A DNA stretch of 23,001 bases, taken from NCBI GenBank assembly GCA_036564195.1, contig DATCLA010000226.1, positions 1 to 23,001 on the forward strand. The letters run 5' to 3'. This DNA comes from DATCLA01 sp036564195 (GTDB taxonomy: Bacteria > Bacillota > UBA4882 > UBA8346). Numbering within the stretch: position 1 is the stretch's first letter; every line of letters begins with the position of its first letter. The notes under the pieces are model-generated. The model saw only the letters and a program-made list of their open reading frames with translations, searched no databases and had not been told where the DNA came from. The position numbers were made by a program, and so were the translations under genes. Of the stretch, positions 15,341 to 23,001 are shown piece by piece.

Positions 15341-16393
15341 ATGAAGAAAAAAGTAGTATGGTTATCAATTACCGGAGTATTAGTATTAACAGGCTTGAGT
15401 GTTGGTTTCAAACATCTGGGTGGTAAAGCCGAACTCCAGAACAAAAGTATGGAACAGATTTACCAGGAGTCCGGTGTCCCGGTTAAGGTCAAAGAGGTTG
15501 TCGCAGGGCAATTTACGAAGCAATTAAAATATTCCGCTATTTTGAAAGCACGTTCGGAAGCAGTATGTTATTCCCGAGTGTCCGACGTGGTCCAGGAAGT
15601 CTTCTTTAAAGTGGGAGATTATGTCCGTAAAGACCAGACGGTCATCACATTTCCGAAAAATAATCAGAAAGTACAATATTATCAACTGAAGGCCAGTTAT
15701 GATCTGGCGGAACAGACCTATCATCGCTTGTCAAAACTTTATGAGCAGGGGGTAATCTCCAAACAAGAACTGGATAACGCTCGCACCAGCTATGAGGTTG
15801 CCAAAGCCAATCTTAGGATCACCGATGACTCCCTCCGGGTGAAAGCGCCCTTGAGTGGCTATATTACCCAACTGAATGTCAAACCCACCGATAACGTCAG
15901 TTCCGAGCAGCCGTTGTTTACAGTTTCCAATCTGGACCAAATTGAGGCCCAGTTATGGGCTTCTTCTCAAGAGATTGACCAGATTAAACCGGGGCAGAAA
16001 GTTACTTTGAATTGGGACGGAACTCAATTTGAAGGGTTTGTATCTCAGGTGGGTCAGATCATGGATGGCTCTAAAAAAGCTTTTGAAGTCAGAGCCTTGT
16101 TTAAAAATAAGAATAACATCCTGACCAGTGGCATTACTGCCGACCTGGCTATTGAAACTTACCGGAACGATCAAGCGATCACAGTAAACCGTAAGGATGT
16201 ACTGAGCGAAAACGGTAAATACTTTGTTTATGTAGTCGATAACGGAGTTGCGGTCAAACGGGAAATTCAAACCGGAGTAGCCGAGGGGACGGTTATTGAA
16301 GTTAAATCCGGTCTGAAGCCTGGTGATCTCTTAATTACCGAAGGCAACAAAATGGTTGCCGATCATACTAAAGTAAAAATTGTACGTTCGTAA
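15341..16393 (+). CDS. RND efflux periplasmic adaptor (HlyD/MFP family)
   Basis: The adaptor subunit of a tripartite-type efflux pump, 350 residues. It starts with Lys-rich residues and a hydrophobic helix at about 5-22, a membrane anchor or uncleaved signal. The lipoyl-type half motif VQEVFFKVGDYVRKDQ (about 84-99) is followed by a short coiled-coil hairpin (about 110-160, including LYEQGVISKQELDNA) and the second half VKAPLSGYITQLNV. Beta-barrel and membrane-proximal domains follow. The hairpin is short, as in other Bacillota and in some adaptors that do not reach a TolC channel alone. No Cys lipobox was seen. ATG 15341 is preferred over TTG 15335, because GGAGGAG at 15327-15333 is too close to the TTG. 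It lies between tetR and the permease. Confidence 0.92.
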   Translation: MKKKVVWLSITGVLVLTGLSVGFKHLGGKAELQNKSMEQIYQESGVPVKVKEVVAGQFTKQLKYSAILKARSEAVCYSRVSDVVQEVFFKVGDYVRKDQTVITFPKNNQKVQYYQLKASYDLAEQTYHRLSKLYEQGVISKQELDNARTSYEVAKANLRITDDSLRVKAPLSGYITQLNVKPTDNVSSEQPLFTVSNLDQIEAQLWASSQEIDQIKPGQKVTLNWDGTQFEGFVSQVGQIMDGSKKAFEVRALFKNKNNILTSGITADLAIETYRNDQAITVNRKDVLSENGKYFVYVVDNGVAVKREIQTGVAEGTVIEVKSGLKPGDLLITEGNKMVADHTKVKIVRS

Positions 16394-16405
16394 CTGTTAT
16401 CAAGG

Positions 16406-16559
16406 GAATTGCATAATTCTTATTCTGGCTGTGGCTTACAATATATTGATAAATTAATCCGAGTTAACACCATTATATATTGTGTTGAACTTCATTAAAT
16501 GTAATTAGTAGACCGCTGCAATGATAATACAGGGCTTAAGCTAGATAATTATGCAATTC
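16406..16559. repeat. 13-bp perfect inverted repeat enclosing the adaptor-permease gap
   Basis: GAATTGCATAATT at 16406-16418 is the exact reverse complement of AATTATGCAATTC at 16547-16559. Nested inside are ACAATATAT (16438-16446) and ATATATTGT (16475-16483), a 9-base perfect pair, and the 10-base palindrome CAATATATTG (16439-16448). The 154-base block starts 12 bases after the adaptor stop and ends 33 bases before the permease start. It could be a folded leader RNA, paired protein-binding sites, or a remnant of a small non-autonomous element. No target-site duplication is visible at the ends. Confidence 0.55.
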
Positions 16560-16592
16560 TCTCATTTAAAGCTGGGGGAGGACCAAATAGTA

Positions 16593-19500
16593 ATGTTTTT
16601 AGCCGATCTTTCTATTAAACGCCCGGTAATGATGAGTATGATCTTAATTACTCTTTTACTCTTCGGTTTTATCGGGTATAACAATCTTCCGTTAACTTTA
16701 ATGCCGGATTTTAACACCCCGGTAGTAACTGTCCAGACTGTCTACTCGGGGACTGGCTCCCAGGAGATTGAAAGCCAGATTACAAAGAAAATTGAAGATG
16801 AAGTCGCGGCCCTAAGTTTAATTGATAAAATGACTTCCTACTCAATGGAAAACCTTTCGATTGTGATCGTTCAATTTGATTTCACAAAAGATGAAAATGT
16901 AGCATTACAGGAGGTTAAAGATAAAGTAGATCAGATCATCAATGAGCTGCCCGATGGGGCCGACCAGCCGATTATCAAAAAGGTTGATGTTTCTGCATCA
17001 TCAATCATGGATATTATCCTTCAAGGTAATTTACCAGCCACCGAATTATATGATCTTGCCGATAATCAAGTCAAAGAACGGTTGTCACAGGTGGAGGGCG
17101 TCGGTTCAGTAGATGTGGTCGGTGGTGAAGAGCGGGAAATCCGGGTTGAACTTGATAAGCGGATGGTCTATGAGAATTCATTATCCCTTACGCAACTGGC
17201 GGGAATTTTAGGTACGGCCAACCTGGATATGCCGGGGGGCAACTTAAAAGAAGCCGGTCAGGAGTATTCCGTCCGCCTGAAGGGTGAGTTTCCTTCGCTA
17301 GATGCCTTACGTGAATTTAATCTGACCACTCCGAACGGTCTTAAAAAACTGTGGCAACTGGCAGAAGTCAAAGATTCTGTTAAAGAAGTACGGCAACGGG
17401 TTACCTTCTTTAATAACCAGACCAAGCAGCGTTCCGATAACACGGTCCTACTTACGGTGGTCAAAAACCCTCTCGGCAACACCGTTAAAACTGTAGATGC
17501 GATAACTAAAATTCTGCCGGAGATTGAGCAAGAGATTGGAAAGGGCATTAAGTTAACGGTAGTGAGCGAAGAGGGCACTTATGTTAAAGATACTGCCAAT
17601 GATGCTTTCGGCAATATCTACCAGGGCATTATCTTGACTGCTTTAATTTTATTACTGTTTTTGCATGATTTCCGGTCCACGATTATTGTAGCCATCTCAA
17701 TGCCGCTGTCAATCATTCCAACTTTTATGGTTATGAAACAGTTGGGAATTTCTTTAAATCTCCTCTCTTTAATGGGTTTATCAACTGCCAGTGGGATTTT
17801 GGTGGCAAACTCGGTAGTGGTTTTGGAAAACATCTTTCGCCGCAAAGCTTTGGGTGAAGACCGTAAACAGTCGGCCGCTTTGGGTACTTCCGAAGTCGCT
17901 GTCGCAGTCATTGCTTCAACTTTAACTAATATTGTAGTCTTTTTACCGATTGGTACTATGCAGGGTTTGGTAGGAATTATTTTAAGAGATTTTGCCATAA
18001 CGGTAACCATTGCTACGGTGTTTTCAATTGTGGCCTCTTTTACAGTCACCCCGATGTTGGCGGCACTGATCCTTCCCGACCAGATTAAGAAGAAGGACAC
18101 CGGCTTCGGAGCCGCCTTTGACCGGTTGATTAGGCAGTCGCTTTCCGGGAGTTACCGTAAGCTGCTGGAGATTATTTTAGCGACGAAACGGCGTTGCCGA
18201 CTGGTTGTTGTCTTGACCATTTGTTTATTTGCCGGGTCAATCTTCCTGCTGACTCTGGTACCGGCTGATTTTATTCCGTCTCAGGATAGTGGGAATATCA
18301 AGATTATTGCCGAGTTACCACTGGGTTATGACCTGAATGAAACTGCTAAATTATTAAAGGAAATCGAAGACCGTACTCAAAAACACCCGGAAGTGGTTAG
18401 CCTGTTGACCAACCTCGGCAAGATCTCTACTTTGGATCAAGGCGTTAATATGGCAATGATCCAAGTTAAATTGGTAAAAAAGACCGAACGTAAGCTCTCG
18501 GATAAAGATTTGGCAGCAATGCTGACCAAGGAGCTTTCTGACCTTCCTAATGCTAAGATCCGGGTCTCGGCGGTTTCCGGTTTTTCCACCGGTTCGGCGC
18601 CAGTTGATTTTTACTTGAAAGGACAGAGTATTACCAAACTAGAGCAATATGCCGCTCAACTCAGTGAAAAAATGGAAACAATACCGGGGCTGATGAATAT
18701 TAACACCAGTACCCGACCAGGCAAACCAGAGATTACGATCTGGCCGGACCGGGTAAAAATGTCCGAGGTGGGCCTGACCATGCAGGAGTTGGCCTTGTTA
18801 CTCCGGGCTTCCCTCGAAGGTGTCGAGGTAACTCAGTATAAAGAAAACGGCCAAGAATATGATATCCGGGTGGTTTTAAACCAAGAATCCGTTCCCAGCT
18901 TTGAGGAGTTGAAAAATCTGCCGGTTTACACCAAAAACGGGATTTTTCCCATCTCCCATTTTGCCGAATTAAAGTTTACCAGCGGCTACAATAAGATTAT
19001 GCATGCGGATAAGTATACTACCATAGAATTTACAGCCGACCTTTTACCGGGATATGCCTTAGGTGAAATCACAAAGGAGATTGACCGGGCGGTTAAGGAA
19101 TTGCAGTTACCTGCGGGCTATCATCTGCAATGGGCTGGTTTTGCCGATTTAATGTATGAAATGTTGGGCGAGATGGCTTTTGCCTTTGGGTTAGCGGTAC
19201 TTTTAACCTTCATGTTGCTGGCGGCTACGGTCGAAAACTTTAGTCAACCATTAATAATCCTGGCTACTGTACCGCTCTGTCTGATCGGTGTGGCCGTGGC
19301 ATTAGTGGCAACTGGAACCAGTTTGTCAATTGTGGCCACGTTATCGGTTGTAATGTTAGTGGGAATGGTAGTTAACAATGCAATTTTGATTTTAGACTAT
19401 ACGAATCAGTTGCGTGCCACAGGACTGGATTTACGTACGGCTTTGTTAGAAGCCAGCTCAGCTAAGTTAATGGCGGTTATGATGTCTAACTTGGCGGCGA

Positions 19501-19706
19501 TTCTGGGAATGGTGCCGATGGCTTTGGGGATCGGTGCTTCCGGTGCCGAAATCCGGCAACCCATGGGTATTGTGAGCATTGGCGGTATCGTATCTTCCAC
19601 TATTTTAACTTTAGTGGTAATTCCGGCCATTGAATTCCTGGTTGGTAATAAGCGCAGTAAAAAAGCGCAGCAGGCGGCTGCCCAGGCAGTGAATCAAGCC
19701 GGGTAG
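16593..19706 (+). CDS. RND-family efflux permease lacking the canonical proton-relay residues
   Basis: An AcrB/SwrC-like inner-membrane permease of 1037 residues with twelve predicted membrane helices and two large periplasmic loops. It starts with the usual LADLSIKRPV, and ends in a short Lys/Ala-rich cytoplasmic tail. In TM4 the AcrB motif GLLVDDAIVVVEN corresponds to GILVANSVVVLEN, so Asp407-Asp408 become Ala405-Asn406. In TM10 the AcrB Lys940 position is Asn928 (VVNNAILILDY). The Arg971 and Thr978 positions appear as Lys and Ser. The protein is otherwise intact and well conserved. ATG 16593 is preferred over the earlier ATG 16551, because it matches the family N-terminus and follows GGGGGAGG. 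The adaptor lies upstream; no TolC-like gene is present. Substrate unknown. Confidence 0.94.
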   Translation: MFLADLSIKRPVMMSMILITLLLFGFIGYNNLPLTLMPDFNTPVVTVQTVYSGTGSQEIESQITKKIEDEVAALSLIDKMTSYSMENLSIVIVQFDFTKDENVALQEVKDKVDQIINELPDGADQPIIKKVDVSASSIMDIILQGNLPATELYDLADNQVKERLSQVEGVGSVDVVGGEEREIRVELDKRMVYENSLSLTQLAGILGTANLDMPGGNLKEAGQEYSVRLKGEFPSLDALREFNLTTPNGLKKLWQLAEVKDSVKEVRQRVTFFNNQTKQRSDNTVLLTVVKNPLGNTVKTVDAITKILPEIEQEIGKGIKLTVVSEEGTYVKDTANDAFGNIYQGIILTALILLLFLHDFRSTIIVAISMPLSIIPTFMVMKQLGISLNLLSLMGLSTASGILVANSVVVLENIFRRKALGEDRKQSAALGTSEVAVAVIASTLTNIVVFLPIGTMQGLVGIILRDFAITVTIATVFSIVASFTVTPMLAALILPDQIKKKDTGFGAAFDRLIRQSLSGSYRKLLEIILATKRRCRLVVVLTICLFAGSIFLLTLVPADFIPSQDSGNIKIIAELPLGYDLNETAKLLKEIEDRTQKHPEVVSLLTNLGKISTLDQGVNMAMIQVKLVKKTERKLSDKDLAAMLTKELSDLPNAKIRVSAVSGFSTGSAPVDFYLKGQSITKLEQYAAQLSEKMETIPGLMNINTSTRPGKPEITIWPDRVKMSEVGLTMQELALLLRASLEGVEVTQYKENGQEYDIRVVLNQESVPSFEELKNLPVYTKNGIFPISHFAELKFTSGYNKIMHADKYTTIEFTADLLPGYALGEITKEIDRAVKELQLPAGYHLQWAGFADLMYEMLGEMAFAFGLAVLLTFMLLAATVENFSQPLIILATVPLCLIGVAVALVATGTSLSIVATLSVVMLVGMVVNNAILILDYTNQLRATGLDLRTALLEASSAKLMAVMMSNLAAILGMVPMALGIGASGAEIRQPMGIVSIGGIVSSTILTLVVIPAIEFLVGNKRSKKAQQAAAQAVNQAG

Positions 19707-19829
19707 TTGGAGCACCGGCAAGCGTCGGTACCTGACCGCTCCGTTCCGGGTTGATTGGGTGACCGGAAAGGGTTAACTACTACTAAAAGCTAATTTGTAG
19801 CAATAATTTAATAATGAAGGTGTTTTAGT
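19707..19829 (+). other. Intergenic segment with two short hairpins
   Basis: Just after the permease stop, ACCGGC-AAGC-GTCGGT (19714-19729, one G-U pair) forms a small stem, flanked by GGAGC (19709-19713) and GCTCC (19738-19742), which can pair outside it. TTCCGG (19744-19749) and CCGGAA (19763-19768) form a second stem. Neither has a T-tract, so they are not scored as terminators; they could slow 3' decay of the pump mRNA. Confidence 0.35.
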
Positions 19830-20444
19830 TTGCGGAAGACAATTTTTTTAAGCACTTTGATTTTACTGTCTTTTGCCGTTGTACCGCAGAAATCATGGGG
19901 AAAAGGGCCGGAACCGCAACCGGCCTTTTCTCAAACCGTTGCTCCCGAACTAAACTTGGAGTTGGAATACTTGGCACCCGTTGATAAAGACCGTCAAATT
20001 GAGACAGTATCATTGAATATTTTAATCAAAAAACCTGAAATTTTTCGTCTTAAACAATTTGATTCCTATTTGGGGCTTACGCTGACCCGGGCTTGGGGAA
20101 GCATTAACCGTACCACCATTAACCCGGATAGTTCCGCTTTTGGACTGGGACCGGTGTTTTTAATCCGTAAGGAATTATGGCAGAATAATCGGGTGCAACT
20201 TTTTTTTGATTCCAGTGTGGGACTGATTTTTTATAGTAAGGATTTTCCGGCTGGTGGCGACTTTTATAATTTTATGTGGCGATTCGGGCCCAAAATTAAG
20301 TATCAGATCGATCCCAACCTGGCCTGGAATCTTAGTTATAAATGGATGCATGTTTCCAACGGCCAAATTTCGCATGAAGAACCTACTCATAACCCGGCTT
20401 ATAACGGAGTAGGATTCTCTCTGGGATTAGCTTGGGCATTTTAA
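19830..20444 (+). CDS. PagL/acyloxyacyl-hydrolase-like outer membrane beta-barrel protein
   Basis: A 204-residue secreted protein. Residues 1-24 are a signal peptide (basic MRK, hydrophobic LSTLILLSFAVV). The mature part alternates hydrophobic and polar residues in beta-strand style and ends in Phe (LAWAF), the classic C-terminus of outer membrane barrels. The block KWMHVSNGQ with His174 and Ser176, followed by HNPAYNGVG, matches the active-site region of lipid A 3-O-deacylase PagL (HxSN, then NxGxE in Pseudomonas). The third catalytic residue, Glu there, aligns with Asn192 here, so catalysis is doubtful or uses another acid such as Glu183/Glu184. The start is TTG 19830 with AAGGTG 7 bases upstream. 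If the reading is correct it implies an outer membrane. Family assignment is moderate. Confidence 0.65.
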   Translation: MRKTIFLSTLILLSFAVVPQKSWGKGPEPQPAFSQTVAPELNLELEYLAPVDKDRQIETVSLNILIKKPEIFRLKQFDSYLGLTLTRAWGSINRTTINPDSSAFGLGPVFLIRKELWQNNRVQLFFDSSVGLIFYSKDFPAGGDFYNFMWRFGPKIKYQIDPNLAWNLSYKWMHVSNGQISHEEPTHNPAYNGVGFSLGLAWAF

Positions 20445-20543
20445 TCTGCCATTATTTAAAAAAGATTAAATTATTGCCGCTATTGAAAGGATCTGCAAAT
20501 TTCGGGAAGAATATAGGGTAAATAACTGATTGGAGGGTAAAAG

Positions 20544-22364
20544 ATGGAAACGTTTAACTCCAAAAAACTTCCGAAACGGGAAGAGATTCCGGACCAGTAC
20601 AAATGGAATTTGGCTGCGATTTACCCCTCACTGGAAGCTTGGGTAGCTGATTTTCAGGTTTCAAAGGGGCTAATGGCTGAAATAGAACAAAAAAAGGCGG
20701 GTTTCCCGGCTTCGGCAGCTAATGTCTATGAAGTTTTACAATTAAAAGACCGGTTGGGGCGAATTATTGATAAATTATTCGTCTATGCCCGGATGCACAA
20801 AGACGAAAACAATGCCAACTCCGAATATCAGGCTTTAACCGATCGGATCCAAAGCCTGGCAACGGAAGCTGGTGCTGTGGTAGCCTTTATTGTACCGGCT
20901 TTAGTCCAGTTAACCCGGGAGCAGTTGGACCGTTATTTAAACGAACTGCCTGACCTAAAGCTATATGATCATTTTTTTGCCGAGATTGAAAGGCAAAAAC
21001 AACATGTACTTTCCGCCAGTGAAGAGAGACTGTTGGCGGAGAGTGGCGAAATTGCTGACGCTGCCGCTTCAATCTTCGGTATGTTGGACAATGCCGATAT
21101 TAAGTTTCCGGAGATTACAGACGAGAATGGCGAGAGGGTGGAATTGACCAAAGGACGTTATTCGCGGTTTTTGGAAAGTAAGGACCGGCGGGTACGTCAG
21201 GAGGCTTTTCAGGCTTTGTATAGTACTTATGCTCAGTTTCGTAACACTTTAGGGGCCACCTTAAATGCTTCGGTGAAAGCAGATGTCTTTTATGCCAAAG
21301 TGCGACGTTTTGAATCAGCGCTTCAAGCCTCACTGGACGGGGATAATATCCCGGTGATTGTTTATGACCGGTTAATCGCAGCGGTTCACAAATTTCTGCC
21401 TTCACTCCATCGTTACCTGAAATTACGCAAGCAACTGCTGCAACTGTCAGATTTACATATGTACGACCTCTATGCCCCGTTAATCCCGGAATATCAGCGT
21501 AATGTGGAATATGAAGAGGCCAAAGGTTTAGTTCTGGAAGCATTAAAACCATTAGGTGAGGAATATTGTAACCAGGTAGCCCAAGGGTTTGCCGGCGGTT
21601 GGATCGATGTTTATGAAAATATCGGTAAAACCAGCGGGGCTTATTCTTGGGGTGCCTATGATACTCACCCCTATATCCTTCTAAACTATCAGGGTAAAAT
21701 ACATGACGTCTTTACGATTGCCCATGAAATGGGCCACGCGATGCACAGTTTCTATTCCAACCGGACACAGCCATATATTTATGCCGGTTATAAGATTTTT
21801 GTCGCGGAGGTCGCATCTACAGTCAACGAAGCGCTGCTGCTGAATTTCTTGCTGACGCAGTCAACCGAGGTTAAAGAAAAACAGTATTTAATCAACCAGT
21901 GGCTGGAACAGTTCCGTACCACGCTCTTCCGGCAGACCATGTTCGCGGAGTTTGAAAAGATTATCCATAGTGAAGTAGAAAACGGCGGGGCCTTAACTGC
22001 TGATTTTTTCTGCGAACGTTATTTTGAGCTAAATAAAACTTACTATGGTGCCGAAACAATTATTGATGAGCCAATTGCAATGGAGTGGAGCCGGATTCCG
22101 CATTTTTATACCGGTTATTATGTCTATAAATACGCCACCGGCTATGCGGCGGCTACCGCTTTGTCACAACAAATCTTAAAAGAAGGTGTCCCGGCCCGGG
22201 AACGCTATATTGAGTTTTTAAAGAGTGGTGATGCGGACTATCCCTTAAATGTGCTTCGTAAAGCCGGAATCGACATGGAATCACCCCAGCCGGTTGAGGC
22301 AGCCTTGCAGGTATTTGACAGTTTGGTCTCACAATTGGCTGAATTAACCGGAGTCAAGCTATAA
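20544..22364 (+). CDS. pepF: Oligoendopeptidase F (M3B zinc metallopeptidase)
   Basis: A cytoplasmic zinc peptidase that degrades short peptides. The 606 residues are the normal length. The zinc site is HEMGH with His394, Glu395 and His398, and Glu422 in VAEVASTVNEA is the third ligand, 24 residues further on. The family N-terminal region begins with YKWNLAAIYPS, and the C-terminal region has the usual FYTGYYVYKYATG, which lines the substrate channel. There is no signal peptide. GGAGGG at 20532-20537 precedes ATG 20544 by 6 bases. The gene stands alone in the same direction as its neighbours; no clear promoter was found in the 99 bases upstream. Nothing links it functionally to the pump or the barrel protein. 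Confidence 0.96.
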   Translation: METFNSKKLPKREEIPDQYKWNLAAIYPSLEAWVADFQVSKGLMAEIEQKKAGFPASAANVYEVLQLKDRLGRIIDKLFVYARMHKDENNANSEYQALTDRIQSLATEAGAVVAFIVPALVQLTREQLDRYLNELPDLKLYDHFFAEIERQKQHVLSASEERLLAESGEIADAAASIFGMLDNADIKFPEITDENGERVELTKGRYSRFLESKDRRVRQEAFQALYSTYAQFRNTLGATLNASVKADVFYAKVRRFESALQASLDGDNIPVIVYDRLIAAVHKFLPSLHRYLKLRKQLLQLSDLHMYDLYAPLIPEYQRNVEYEEAKGLVLEALKPLGEEYCNQVAQGFAGGWIDVYENIGKTSGAYSWGAYDTHPYILLNYQGKIHDVFTIAHEMGHAMHSFYSNRTQPYIYAGYKIFVAEVASTVNEALLLNFLLTQSTEVKEKQYLINQWLEQFRTTLFRQTMFAEFEKIIHSEVENGGALTADFFCERYFELNKTYYGAETIIDEPIAMEWSRIPHFYTGYYVYKYATGYAAATALSQQILKEGVPARERYIEFLKSGDADYPLNVLRKAGIDMESPQPVEAALQVFDSLVSQLAELTGVKL

Positions 22365-22438
22365 CCTATAGCATGAAGGGAGGATATCACGTAGTTTCTA
22401 TCTAAGCCCAATTTGTTGGATATGCAGGTGGGGGAGTC

Positions 22439-23001
22439 ATGTTAAAACATCTGAGAAATTATTTTTTAACCGGGCTGCTGATATTGCTACCCATAGTGCT
22501 TACTGTTAAGTTATTGCTGTGGGGATTTGAGAAGACCGACGCGATTCTTGGCAATCTAATTTATCACTACCTCAACAGTTATTTGGGAATCAAGGTTCAT
22601 ATTACCGGTTTGGGACTGGTAGCGCTTTTACTGCTAATTACCTTCGCCGGGATGTTTGCCCATAATTATCTGGGTAAAAAATTGATTGCCTGCGGTGAGA
22701 GGCTTTTAAACCGCATTCCGATTTTTAACAGTGTCTACAGTCTGCTCAAACAGATTGCCGAGAGTTTGACGGTCACCTCCAAAGACGGCAAAGCGGCTTT
22801 TCGCCAAGTAGTCTTGGTTGAATATCCCCGCCAAGGAATTTGGAGTCTCGGTTTTTTAACCGGGGAAGCCCCTGACGTTGCCAACCAGAGCACTGGTGCG
22901 GAGCTATTGAGCGTTTTTATCCCGACCGTCCCGAATCCTACCACCGGCTACCTGATCCTGCTTCCCAAAGAACAAGTTACTTTTTTGGATATGAGTGTGG
23001 A
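22439..23001 (+). CDS. DUF502 family membrane protein (partial, runs off window)
   Basis: The frame opens at ATG 22439 and continues without a stop to the last base, giving 187 codons so far. Two hydrophobic helices are visible: about 8-28 (YFLTGLLILLPIVLTV) and about 57-75 (GLGLVALLLLITFAG). After them come the family-typical stretches RIPIFNSVYSLLKQIAESL, VEYPRQGIWSLGFLTG and FIPTVPNPTTGYLILLPKE. The family is conserved in bacteria and plants, but its function is not known. AGGTGG at 22426-22431 lies 7 bases before the start. The 74 bases after pepF contain no terminator, so the two may be co-transcribed. Confidence 0.88.
   Translation, partial: MLKHLRNYFLTGLLILLPIVLTVKLLLWGFEKTDAILGNLIYHYLNSYLGIKVHITGLGLVALLLLITFAGMFAHNYLGKKLIACGERLLNRIPIFNSVYSLLKQIAESLTVTSKDGKAAFRQVVLVEYPRQGIWSLGFLTGEAPDVANQSTGAELLSVFIPTVPNPTTGYLILLPKEQVTFLDMSV

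Noticed and set aside
16551..16592. Earlier ATG for the RND permease
   Set aside because: The 14 extra residues do not match the family, whose N-terminus begins near LADLSIKRPV, and the ribosome binding site GGGGGAGG lies after this ATG. The right arm of the inverted repeat also covers it.
17618..18100. 160-residue open frame on the minus strand inside the RND permease
   Set aside because: It is antisense to conserved transmembrane helices and has low-complexity composition; it is a shadow of the permease gene.
20440..20470. TTTAATC/GATTAAA hairpin after the barrel gene as a terminator
   Set aside because: The stem is only 7 bp and AT-rich, with a 17-base loop and no T run after it.
1..23001. 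Mobile elements, CRISPR arrays, phage genes, defence islands
   Set aside because: I looked for transposase or integrase motifs, regularly spaced direct repeats and defence-gene motifs and saw none; nearly all space is taken by recognisable chromosomal genes.

Overview
The window reads as a chromosomal segment of a Bacillota (Firmicutes) bacterium, probably spore-forming and possibly with an outer membrane. The Bacillota placement rests on gene content and order: a DacF/PBP5-type carboxypeptidase, the tig-clpP-clpX-lonB block (LonB is the membrane-anchored Lon typical of endospore formers), an AroH-type chorismate mutase, a HutP-family protein, strong AGGAGG-type ribosome binding sites and several TTG starts. 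A PagL/acyloxyacyl-hydrolase-like beta-barrel (19830-20444) beside an RND pump suggests a diderm lineage. The species cannot be named from the sequence.

Layout. 1-1568: dacF, then a tRNA-Leu(UAG) with its own near-consensus promoter and a terminator. 1569-5027: protein quality control operon, trigger factor, ClpP and ClpX, closed by a strong terminator. 5244-7029: lonB and its terminator. 7037-9214: a patatin-like lipase coupled to an HI0933-type flavoprotein. 9261-11264: a HutP-like protein, chorismate mutase (aroH, overlapping hutP by 8 bp) and a HisC-type aminotransferase, a likely aromatic/histidine amino acid operon. 11297-14372, minus strand: a HyuA-like hydantoinase/oxoprolinase-family protein coupled (1 nt gap) to a histone-deacetylase-fold amidohydrolase with an extra C-terminal zinc-ribbon-like tail. 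14535-19706: a divergent TetR regulator with a clear promoter and palindromic operator, then an RND adaptor and an RND permease. 19830-23001: the outer-membrane-barrel candidate, oligoendopeptidase F, and a DUF502 membrane protein cut by the window end.

Points that stand out. ClpP has Asn172 where the catalytic Asp is expected. The RND permease lacks both TM4 proton-relay aspartates (Ala405-Asn406 instead of Asp-Asp) and the TM10 lysine. The HyuA-like/deacetylase-fold pair has no visible HyuB partner and no assigned role. A 13-bp perfect inverted repeat encloses most of the gap between the RND adaptor and permease. No transposase, CRISPR array, phage gene or rRNA was seen.
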